From DASQFQ01 sp038238015 (GTDB lineage: Bacteria; Actinomycetota; Thermoleophilia; Solirubrobacterales; Solirubrobacteraceae): a stretch of 14,986 bases of DNA. Under the pieces are notes generated by a model. That model saw only the letters and a program-made list of their open reading frames with translations. It was not told where the DNA came from and ran no database searches. This document shows, in pieces, positions 1 to 7,673 of this stretch. Numbering within the stretch: position 1 is the first letter of the stretch; the number at the start of each line of letters is the position of its first letter. The stretch spans positions 1 to 14,986 of the forward strand of contig JBBRYA010000076.1 of the NCBI GenBank assembly GCA_038238015.1, read 5' to 3'. The position numbers and the translations under genes were made by a program.

Positions 1-50
1 AGCGCCTCGTCAAACAACGACTCGACCTGCTCCCCCACCAACCGCAACAT
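1..50 (-). CDS. 5' end of a probable IS transposase (partial, runs off window)
   Basis: A minus-strand ATG at 50 opens a frame that runs off the left edge after about 16 residues (MLRLVGEQVESLFDEA...). From memory, this N-terminus resembles the start of IS5/IS1182-type transposases of actinobacteria. A GTG two codons upstream (56) is an alternative start. The stretch is AT-richer than the neighbouring genes and is followed by inverted repeats, as expected near an IS end. With so few residues the family call is tentative: the start codon and open frame are seen, and the transposase identity is inference. Confidence 0.4.
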   Translation of the reverse strand, partial: MLRLVGEQVESLFDEA

Positions 51-60
51 CCACACCCCC

Positions 61-130
61 CCAGAATTCGCCCAACTCGCAGGCAAATTCTGGCCCTCAC
101 CCCGGACAGAGCCGCCGAATATTTCCGGGG
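61..130. repeat. Two consecutive inverted repeats, probable IS terminal region
   Basis: The first repeat pairs 61-72 (CCAGAATTCGCC) with 82-93 (GGCAAATTCTGG): 12-bp arms, one mismatch, 9-nt loop. The second pairs 100-106 (CCCCGGA) with 124-130 (TCCGGGG): 7-bp arms, 17-nt loop. They fill the gap between the putative transposase start and the stop codon of the next gene (138). Subterminal repeats like these could be transposase-binding sites or could limit read-through into the element. The mobile-element boundary probably lies near 130-140, but no target-site duplication can be tested because only one end is in the window. Confidence 0.5.
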
Positions 131-137
131 CAAATAG

Positions 138-506
138 CTACTCGGCGCAGCGCAGCGCCGCGAGCCCGAGCGCGATCGACGCGGACGCGAGCGCGGCGGA
201 GCCCGTGGCGGCGACGCGGGGGAGCTGCTCGCGGGCGCGCAGGGTCGCCAGCAGGTCGACGCCGTCGGCGGCCACGCCGGCGAGCAGCCAGGGACGCGCG
301 CCGTAGCCGAGGCCGAGGCTGTACGCGGCGCCGAGGCCGAGCGCGAGATCGCGGACGCCGAACGCGGCGGCGATGACGCGCGCGCCGGGACGGCCGGCGT
401 CGCCGCCGACCCACGCGCGGCCCGCCGTGGTGGGAGCGACGACGAACGCCGCTCCGACGGCGACACGGCCGAGTGCCTGCTGCCGGGCGAGGGTGCGCAT
501 GTCCAT
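138..506 (-). CDS. Small integral membrane protein, unknown function
   Basis: This 122-residue protein is rich in Ala, Gly, Leu and Val. Likely membrane segments are around residues 11-26, 42-66, 72-90 and 98-117. A central GVRDLALGLG motif (50-59) and a later DGVDLLA motif (81-87) recall small uncharacterised four-helix actinobacterial membrane proteins (DUF4267-like, from memory only). The ATG at 506 is preferred over a longer start at 566 because the extra 20 residues would overlap the divergent hydrolase start and are not hydrophobic, and because a TAGCGT box sits 7 nt upstream of 506. An in-frame ATG at 500 is also possible. It is divergent from the hydrolase, with 40 bp between starts. 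No function is assigned. Confidence 0.7.
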   Translation of the reverse strand: MDMRTLARQQALGRVAVGAAFVVAPTTAGRAWVGGDAGRPGARVIAAAFGVRDLALGLGAAYSLGLGYGARPWLLAGVAADGVDLLATLRAREQLPRVAATGSAALASASIALGLAALRCAE

Positions 507-513
507 GGCGCGG

Positions 514-519
514 ACGCTA
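514..519 (-). promoter_or_regulatory. Candidate -10 box (TAGCGT), leaderless, for the small membrane protein
   Basis: On the minus strand TAGCGT fits the TANNNT -10 pattern and ends 7 nt before the ATG at 506, so transcription would begin at or beside the start codon. No convincing -35 hexamer is seen 16-18 nt upstream. Confidence 0.4.
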
Positions 520-532
520 CCAAGCCGGCAGC

Positions 533-538
533 TAGCCT
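533..538 (+). promoter_or_regulatory. Candidate -10 box (TAGCCT), leaderless, for the alpha/beta hydrolase
   Basis: TAGCCT fits TANNNT and ends 8 nt before the ATG at 547. There is no purine-rich ribosome-binding site in front of this start, which fits a leaderless message. This box and the opposing TAGCGT share the 40-bp gap between the divergent genes. Confidence 0.4.
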
Positions 539-546
539 CCTGCCCC

Positions 547-1374
547 ATGCCATTTGCAGACACCAACGGGATCTCCCTCTACTACGAGGAGCACGGACAG
601 GGCGACGAGCCGCTGCTGTGCGTGATGGGCCTCGGCGCCGACCACCTCGCGTGGGCGCTCCAGCTCGAGGCCTTCTCCGCCCGTCACCGCACGATCGTGT
701 TCGACAACCGCGACGCGGGGCAGTCCACGCGCGCAGACGCCGACTACGCGCTCGCCGACATGGCGGCCGACACGCTCGGCCTCGCCGACTCGCTCGGGCT
801 CGACACCTTCCACCTGCTCGGCGTCTCGATGGGCGGCGCGATCTCCCAGCACGTCGCGCTCGCCGCCCCGGAGCGGATCCGCACGCTGACGCTCGCGGTG
901 ACGTGGGGCGGCGGCCAGCGCGGGTACGCCGCCGAGAAGGCGCGGCTGTGGGCCTCCGAGGCGGCGCTGCGCCCAAGCGAGGAGTGGATCGACTCGCTGC
1001 TGCTCGCCACGGTCGGCGAGGACTTCTACGAGAACGCGGACATGGCGAACTTCGTCAAGCAGGTGATGCGCGACAACCCGCATCCACAGGACGCCGCGGC
1101 GTTCGGCCGGCAGCTCAGGGCCTCAGCCGCGCACGACCTGCGCGGGCAGCTCGGCGCGCTCTCGAGCCTGCCGGTCCACGTGATCTCCGGGGAGCACGAC
1201 GTGCTGATGCCGCGCTGGAAGCAGGAGGAGCTCGCGGCCGAGATCCCAGGAGCCAAGCTCACGGTGATCGAACGCGGCTCCCACGCACTCAACCTCGAGC
1301 GGGCCCAAGAGTTCGCCGACGCCGTCCTCGGCTACATAGCCGTCAACGCGGACACGGCGATCACGCCGAGCTGA
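547..1374 (+). CDS. Alpha/beta-fold hydrolase
   Basis: This 275-residue protein has a complete alpha/beta hydrolase core. It has an oxyanion-hole region MGLG (27-30), DNRDAGQS (53-60), nucleophile elbow GVSMGG with Ser94, acid Asp218 in SGEHD, and catalytic His246 in RGSHAL. The N-terminal NGISLYYEEHG and overall length resemble 3-oxoadipate enol-lactonase-like or esterase members, but the substrate cannot be read from sequence. The start at 547 is chosen because family homology begins within a few residues; a longer in-frame start at 373 would be antisense to the divergent gene. The protein is probably cytoplasmic, with no signal peptide. It converges on purH, with a large hairpin between them. 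Confidence 0.85.
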   Translation: MPFADTNGISLYYEEHGQGDEPLLCVMGLGADHLAWALQLEAFSARHRTIVFDNRDAGQSTRADADYALADMAADTLGLADSLGLDTFHLLGVSMGGAISQHVALAAPERIRTLTLAVTWGGGQRGYAAEKARLWASEAALRPSEEWIDSLLLATVGEDFYENADMANFVKQVMRDNPHPQDAAAFGRQLRASAAHDLRGQLGALSSLPVHVISGEHDVLMPRWKQEELAAEIPGAKLTVIERGSHALNLERAQEFADAVLGYIAVNADTAITPS

Positions 1375-1390
1375 TCCACCCAGCGCGCAA

Positions 1391-1513
1391 CACTGACCCG
1401 CAGACGCATCCCCGGTCGCGCCTGGCAAGGACGCAGGGGTGGGGACAGTGCGAGAGCACGGCCCCACCCCGAGGACGCCGCCAGGCGCGAGCGGTATGCG
1501 TCTGACGTCAGTG
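1391..1513. repeat. Large nested hairpin between convergent hydrolase and purH (terminator-like)
   Basis: The outer arms are 1391-1426 and 1480-1513. They pair in three perfect blocks: CACTGAC/GTCAGTG (7 bp), CAGACGCAT/ATGCGTCTG (9 bp) and TCGCGCCTGGC/GCCAGGCGCGA (11 bp), separated by small 3/2 and 6/5 internal loops. Inside, GGGGTGGGG (1436-1444) pairs with CCCCACCCC (1462-1470). At the tip GTGC-GAGA-GCAC (1448-1459) makes a 4-bp stem with a GNRA-type tetraloop. A symmetric 9/9 internal loop (1427-1435 and 1471-1479) carries GGACGC on both sides. The right arm includes the last sense codon and stop of purH. Being inverted, it can fold in either transcript. No U-tract follows on either side. 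Confidence 0.75.
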
Positions 1514-3106
1514 TTTGAAGTGGCGGCGGTGGGTGAACACCATCGAGATGCCGGCCGCGTCCGCGGCCTCGACGACCTCAGGGTCGCGGCGCGAACCGCC
1601 CGGCTGGATGATCACCGTCGCGCCCGCCTCAACGGCGAGCTCGGGGCCGTCGGAGAACGGGAAGAACGCGTCTGAGGCGAGCGCGGAGCCGCTGAGGTCG
1701 GTGTCGCCGTCGCGCGCCTTCTCGATCGCGAGGCGCACCGAGTCGACGCGGCTCATCTGGCCGGCGCCGATCCCGACGGTCGCGAGGTCTTTGGCGAGCA
1801 CGATCGCGTTGGAGCGCACGTGCTTGCAGATCTTCCACGCGAAGAGCATCTCGCCCCACTCGCGCTCGGTCGGCTTGCGCGCGGTGACGACCTCCATGGC
1901 CGAGCGGTCCTCGAAGTCGAGATCGCGGTCCTGCACGAGCAGACCGCCCATCACGCGCTTGAGGTCTCGCTCGGCGACGTTGACGTGGCGGCGCTCGTTG
2001 TCCTCGAGGATCCGCATGTTGGGCTTGCTCGAGAGCATCTCGAGCGCCTCGTCGGTGAAGTGCGGCGCGAAGATCACCTCGCAGAACTGCTTGAGGAGCT
2101 CCTCGGCGAACGCGGCGTCGACGCTGCGGGTCACGCACACGACCCCGCCGAAGGCCGACAGCGGGTCGCACGCGAACGCGCGCTGGTAGGCCTCCAGCGC
2201 GCTGCCCCCGATCGCGCAACCGCACGGGTTGTTGTGCTTGATGATCGCGCAGGCCGGGACCTCGAACTCGTGGGCGAGCAGGCGTGCCGCGTTGATGTCG
2301 AGCACGTTGTTGAACGACAGCTCCTTGCCGCCGAGCTGGCGAACCATCGAGAGCACGTGCATGCGCGCGCCGACCTGCTGGTAGTAGGCGGCGCGCTGGT
2401 GAGGGTTCTCGCCGTAGGCGAGGTCGGTGACCTTCTCATAGGTGCCCATCAGCGTGGCCGGGAAGTCGTCCTGGCGCTCGACGAACCAGCGCGCGATCGA
2501 GGTGTCGTAGCGGGCGGTGTAGGAGAACGCCTCCATCGCGAGGTTCTCGCGCGTCGCCAGGGAGAGCTGGGCGCCAGTGTCGTTGAGCTCCTGCAGCACG
2601 GCGTCATAGCTCTCGGGGCTGGTAACGACTGCGGAGAACGCGAAGTTCTTCGCCGCGGCCCGGATCATCGAGGGGCCACCGATGTCGATGTTCTCGATGA
2701 TCTCCGCGTCGCTCGCGCCGCGCTGCGCCGCGGTCTGCTCGAAGGGATAGAGGTTCACGCACACGAGGTCGACGAACTCGATGCCGTGCTCCTCGGCGGC
2801 GACCATGTGCGTTGGGTCATCGCGCTTGGCGAGCAGGCCGGCGAACAGCTTGGGGTGCAGCGTCTTGACGCGCCCGTCCATGATCTCCGGGAAGCCCGTG
2901 AAGTCCTGGATCGGGCGGATCTCCAGGCCGGCCTCGCGCAGCGCCTGCGCCGTCCCTCCGGTCGACACGATCTCGACCCCGAGCGAGGCGAGCCCGTTCG
3001 CGAACTCGACGATCCCGGTCTTGTCGGACACGGAGAGCACCGCGCGGCGGATCCGGACCTCCCCAGGCTGCGTCACGCGGCCGGACGATACGTCAGGAAG
3101 CGACAA
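1508..3106 (-). CDS. purH: Bifunctional AICAR transformylase / IMP cyclohydrolase
   Basis: This 532-residue protein catalyses the last two steps to IMP: formylation of AICAR by 10-formyl-THF, then ring closure. The N-terminal MGS-like cyclohydrolase domain has LSVSDKTG (24-31), STGGT (48-52), MDGRVKTLHPK (76-86) and the GGPSMIRAAAKN stretch (143-154). The transformylase domain has QLGGKELSFNN (257-267) and KHNNPCG with Lys290-His291 corresponding to the catalytic pair. The C-terminus RRHFKH is the usual PurH ending. Length is normal. The start is uncertain: TTG at 3106 overlaps purN by 14 nt, whereas GTG at 3076 would shorten the protein by 10 residues and leave a 16-nt gap. Neither has a clear ribosome site. 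It is the last gene of recQ-purN-purH. Confidence 0.96.
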   Translation of the reverse strand: MSLPDVSSGRVTQPGEVRIRRAVLSVSDKTGIVEFANGLASLGVEIVSTGGTAQALREAGLEIRPIQDFTGFPEIMDGRVKTLHPKLFAGLLAKRDDPTHMVAAEEHGIEFVDLVCVNLYPFEQTAAQRGASDAEIIENIDIGGPSMIRAAAKNFAFSAVVTSPESYDAVLQELNDTGAQLSLATRENLAMEAFSYTARYDTSIARWFVERQDDFPATLMGTYEKVTDLAYGENPHQRAAYYQQVGARMHVLSMVRQLGGKELSFNNVLDINAARLLAHEFEVPACAIIKHNNPCGCAIGGSALEAYQRAFACDPLSAFGGVVCVTRSVDAAFAEELLKQFCEVIFAPHFTDEALEMLSSKPNMRILEDNERRHVNVAERDLKRVMGGLLVQDRDLDFEDRSAMEVVTARKPTEREWGEMLFAWKICKHVRSNAIVLAKDLATVGIGAGQMSRVDSVRLAIEKARDGDTDLSGSALASDAFFPFSDGPELAVEAGATVIIQPGGSRRDPEVVEAADAAGISMVFTHRRHFKH

Positions 3107-3688
3107 GGACGCGGCGTGGGTTGGCGGGGTCGATCCGGACTGCGTCGCGCGCGATCAGGCCGACCGCCTCGGTCAGGAGATCGTGCTCGATCGGGCGCAG
3201 CGCGGCGCGCACCTCGTCGGCCTCCGTGGCGGCCGGGAGGTCGATGGCGCGCTGCAGGATGATCGGGCCGGTATCGACCCCCTCGTCGACGTAGTGGACC
3301 GTGACGCCGAAGACCTTGACCCCGTAGTCGAGCGCCTGTTCGACCGCGCGGATGCCCGCGAACGCCGGCAGCAGCGCCGGGTGCACGTTGATCACGCGCT
3401 GGGAGAAGCGGCCGAGGAAGGCGGGGGTGAGCAGCTGCATGTAGCCGGCGAGCACCACGAGCTCGACCCCCAGCCCGCCCAGCCAGTCCGCCATCGCCGC
3501 GTCGCGCGCGCCGCGGTCCGCGCGCTCGAAGGCCTGCGCCGCCACGCCAGCGTCGGCTGCGCGCCGCAGCGCCGTCGCGTCCGGCTTGTCGGAGCCGACG
3601 CCCACCACCTCGACCCCCTCGCGGCCGTGCACGCGGTCGAGGATCGCCTGCAGGTTGGTGCCGGCGCCGGAGGCGAGCACCCCGACCC

Positions 3689-3692
<4 letters not shown>
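3093..3692 (-). CDS. purN: Phosphoribosylglycinamide formyltransferase (GART)
   Basis: This 199-residue protein is the 10-formyl-THF-dependent GAR transformylase (third step of purine synthesis). The nucleotide-binding N-terminus has ASGAGTNLQA (7-16). The catalytic segment VINVHPALLPAF (100-111) holds Asn102 and His104, and VHYVDEGVDTGPII (132-145) supplies Asp140. These match the Asn-His-Asp set of E. coli PurN. Length is typical. The start is GTG at 3692, whose last two bases are also part of the recQ stop (GTGA overlap), so translation is probably coupled to recQ. Its 3' end overlaps or nearly abuts purH. The residues around the GAR pocket (AFAGI instead of the usual PG-x-H) differ a little from enterobacterial PurN. 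Confidence 0.95.
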
Positions 3693-5542
<1,850 letters not shown>

Positions 5543-5551
5543 GGGCGGCTG

Positions 5552-5557
5552 ACCTTA
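5552..5557 (-). promoter_or_regulatory. Candidate -10 box (TAAGGT) for the recQ-purN-purH operon
   Basis: On the minus strand TAAGGT fits TANNNT and ends 9 nt before the recQ ATG. It is the only such box close to the start, and no good -35 is visible 17 nt upstream. It shares the 96-bp divergent gap with the tetR promoter. The same bases include AAGG, which could instead act as a weak ribosome-binding site. Confidence 0.3.
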
Positions 5558-5602
5558 CCCCGAGGGCCGGAGGGTCCGGCGGGGGCGTTGCAGAGTTGGC
5601 AC

Positions 5603-5631
5603 TTGACTTCTTACTTATCGCTCGCTAAGTT
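5603..5631 (+). promoter_or_regulatory. tetR promoter, sigma-70-like, leaderless
   Basis: TTGACT (5603-5608) and TAAGTT (5626-5631) are separated by exactly 17 nt, close to the vegetative consensus. The -10 ends 7 nt before the ATG at 5639, so the transcript should start at or next to the AUG, without a ribosome-binding site. This is the best promoter in the window, in a locally AT-rich patch. Confidence 0.75.
5613..5630. promoter_or_regulatory. Palindromic operator O1 for the TetR-family repressor
   Basis: ACTTATCGCTCGCTAAGT is palindromic (ACTTA.CG..CG.TAAGT, only position pair 6/13 mismatched). It fills the spacer and most of the -10 of the tetR promoter, where a bound dimer would block RNA polymerase. 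A related site lies before the adjacent MFS gene. Confidence 0.7.
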
Positions 5632-5638
5632 ACCTGCC

Positions 5639-6199
5639 ATGGCCACCCGGACCACCACCCGCCAGAGTGCCGAGGAGCGCCGCGCCTCGATCATCGCCGC
5701 GGCCACCGCCGAGTTCTCGCGCAGCGGGCTGCACGGCACCTCGACCCACGCGATCGCCAAGCGCGCCGGCATCTCCCAGCCCTACATCTTTCAGCTCTTC
5801 GCCACCAAGCAGGAGCTCTTCCTCGCCGCGTGCGACGCCGCGTTCGAGCGCATCCGCACCGCGTTCACGGACGCCGTGGCGGCGGACCCCGAGAACCCGA
5901 AGGACGCCATGGGCATCGCCTACGTGGCGCTCCTGCAGGATCGGGACACCCTGCTGATGCAGCTGCACGCCTACGCCGCGAGCTATGACCCGGAGGTTCG
6001 CGACGCGATCCGCGAGGAGTTCGGCGACCTGCTGCGGCTGATCGAGCGGCTGATCGGCACCGGCGCCGAGGACGCGCGCGACTTCGTGGCCCACGGGATG
6101 CTGCTCAACGTCATCGCCGCACTCGACCTGCCTGAGCTCGCGCAGAAGCGCGAATGGGTGGCGCGGATGCTCGACGGCACCGGCATCGACTGCGCCTGA
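5639..6199 (+). CDS. TetR/AcrR-family transcriptional repressor
   Basis: This 186-residue protein has a typical TetR N-terminal helix-turn-helix. RRASIIAAATAEFSRSGLHG (15-34) is helix 1 and the turn, THAIAKRAGISQPYIFQLFATKQELF (36-61) is the HTH with the recognition helix, and the C-terminal all-helical ligand and dimer domain follows. The phrase ISQPYIFQLFATKQELF is typical of the family. The ATG at 5639 is chosen for its position 7 nt after a near-consensus -10 and because homology starts about 12 residues in; the same frame is open far upstream, but only as antisense to recQ. It precedes the MFS exporter by 52 bp and is divergent from recQ. It probably represses itself and the exporter, with an unknown ligand (likely an exported toxic compound). 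Confidence 0.93.
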   Translation: MATRTTTRQSAEERRASIIAAATAEFSRSGLHGTSTHAIAKRAGISQPYIFQLFATKQELFLAACDAAFERIRTAFTDAVAADPENPKDAMGIAYVALLQDRDTLLMQLHAYAASYDPEVRDAIREEFGDLLRLIERLIGTGAEDARDFVAHGMLLNVIAALDLPELAQKREWVARMLDGTGIDCA

Positions 6200-6220
6200 T
6201 TCCCTTTTTTTGCCCTCCGT

Positions 6221-6238
6221 ACTTAGCGATCAATCAGA
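6221..6238. promoter_or_regulatory. Second operator O2 upstream of the MFS gene
   Basis: ACTTAGCGATCAATCAGA reads on the reverse strand as a 14/18 match to O1, including an exact 8-base half-site (CGCTAAGT). The other half is degenerate. It lies directly before the exporter's ribosome-binding site AAAGGA (6238-6243), which itself stands 8 nt before the GTG start. Repressor binding here could block an internal promoter or read-through from tetR. Confidence 0.55.
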
Positions 6239-6251
6239 AAGGAACCACCTC

Positions 6252-7673
6252 GTGTCGCCCGCTTCTTCTCGCAGCACCACCAGCACCTGGACCCTCATCG
6301 TCGTCTCCATTGCGGTGTTCATGGTCACCCTCGACAACCTTGTCGTGACGACCGCGCTGCCCACGATCCGCGCCGAGCTCGGTGCTTCGATCGAGGCGCT
6401 CGAGTGGACGGTCAACGCGTACACGCTCTCCTTCGCGGTCTTCCTGCTCACGGGCGCGGCGCTCGGCGACCGCTTCGGACGCCGGCGCCTGTTCGTCACC
6501 GGGCTCGCGCTGTTCACCGGCGCGTCGCTGACCGCTGCGCTCGCCCCGAGCACCGGCGTGCTGATCGCGGCACGCGCCGTGCAGGGCATCGGCGGCGCGA
6601 TCGTCGCGCCGCTCACGCTGACCCTGCTGGCGAGCGCGTTCCCGGTCGAGCGGCGCGGGGTCGCCCTCGGCATCTGGGCCGCGGTCAACGGCCTCGGCGT
6701 GGCGCTCGGGCCGCTGGTCGGCGGCGCCGTCGTGCAGGGCCTGTCGTGGCAGTGGATCTTCGGGATCAACGTGCCGCTCGGCGTGCTGCTGATCCCGCTC
6801 GCCGCCCGCCGCCTGAGCGAGAGCCGCGGGCCTGACAGCGGCCTTGACCTGCGCGGCGTGGCGCTTGCCAGCGCCGGCCTGTTCGCGCTCGTCCACGGCA
6901 TCGTGCGCGGCGAGTCGCTCGGATGGACGAGCCCGCTGATCCTTGGCTCGCTCGCCGCCGGCCTCGCGCTGCTCGCCGCGTTCGCGGCCTGGGAGACGCG
7001 CGCTCCGGAGCCGATGCTGCCGATGCGCTTCTTCCGCTCGCGGGCCTTCGCCGCGACGAACGGCGCCGGGCTGGCGATGTTCTTCGGGATGTTCGGCTCG
7101 ATCTTCCTGCTCACCCAGTTCCTGCAGTTCGCGCAGGGCCATTCGGCGCTCGACGCCGGGCTTCGGATGCTGGCCTGGACCGGCGCCGTGCTGATCGTGG
7201 CGCCCGTGGCGGGTGCGCTGAGCGCCCGCGTCGGCGGCCGGCCCTTCATCGTCGCCGGGCTGTCGCTGCAGGCCGTCGCGCTGGCCTGGCTCGCGACGAT
7301 CGCCGACCCGGCCGTGGCCTACCTCGACATCGTGCCCCCGTTCGTACTCGCCGGCAGCGGCATGGCGCTGGTGTTCGCGCCGTCGGCCGAGACGGTCCTG
7401 GCCTCGGTGGCCCCGCGCTTCGCGGGCAAGGCCTCTGGCGCCACCAACGCGATCCGCGAGCTCGGCGGCGTGCTGGGCGTGGCCGTGCTCGCCTCTGTGT
7501 TCGCGAGCCGCGGCGGCTACGCGAGCCCGCAGGCCTTCACCGACGGCCTCACGCCGGCGCTGTGGATCGGAGCCGGCGTGCTCGCCCTCGGCGCAGTGGC
7601 CGCTCTCAGCATCCCGCGGCGCGCGGGCGCCCCGGTCTCCGCGATCGCAGAGCCGGTACCCGCGGCGGCGTAG
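6252..7673 (+). CDS. MFS drug exporter, DHA2 (EmrB/QacA-type, 14 TM)
   Basis: This 473-residue integral membrane protein is expected to be a proton-coupled multidrug exporter. Features are the first helix with LDNLVVTTALP (27-37, motif D1), the cytoplasmic motif A GDRFGRRR (72-79), AARAVQGIGGAIVAPL in the fourth helix, and the antiporter motif C GLGVALGPLVGG, followed by WQWIFGINVPLG, characteristic of the DHA2 group. Hydrophobicity suggests about 14 helices, and the C-terminus is short and soluble. The start is GTG at 6252, supported by AAAGGA 8 nt upstream; an earlier TTG at 6210 would precede the ribosome site and the operator. It is co-directional with tetR, 52 bp downstream, and probably derepressed by the exported compound. 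Its stop (7671-7673) directly abuts the purF stop. Confidence 0.93.
   Translation: MSPASSRSTTSTWTLIVVSIAVFMVTLDNLVVTTALPTIRAELGASIEALEWTVNAYTLSFAVFLLTGAALGDRFGRRRLFVTGLALFTGASLTAALAPSTGVLIAARAVQGIGGAIVAPLTLTLLASAFPVERRGVALGIWAAVNGLGVALGPLVGGAVVQGLSWQWIFGINVPLGVLLIPLAARRLSESRGPDSGLDLRGVALASAGLFALVHGIVRGESLGWTSPLILGSLAAGLALLAAFAAWETRAPEPMLPMRFFRSRAFAATNGAGLAMFFGMFGSIFLLTQFLQFAQGHSALDAGLRMLAWTGAVLIVAPVAGALSARVGGRPFIVAGLSLQAVALAWLATIADPAVAYLDIVPPFVLAGSGMALVFAPSAETVLASVAPRFAGKASGATNAIRELGGVLGVAVLASVFASRGGYASPQAFTDGLTPALWIGAGVLALGAVAALSIPRRAGAPVSAIAEPVPAAA

Noticed and set aside
3..137. Plus-strand frame ending in TAG at 137 as the 3' end of a gene
   Set aside because: It is a run of His/Pro/Arg without conserved pattern and spans both inverted repeats; the minus-strand ATG reading at 50 is more protein-like.
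1503..1510. Palindrome TGACGTCA as a regulator-binding site
   Set aside because: It lies within the right arm of the large hairpin and at the purH stop, with no second copy in the window.
1820..3262. Long plus-strand open frame (480 residues)
   Set aside because: It is entirely antisense to purH and purN, which have full catalytic motifs; the composition is typical of a complementary-frame artefact.
6205..6211. Run of seven T after tetR as an intrinsic terminator
   Set aside because: No stable hairpin directly precedes it, and the exporter follows in the same direction 40 bp later, so co-transcription remains more likely.
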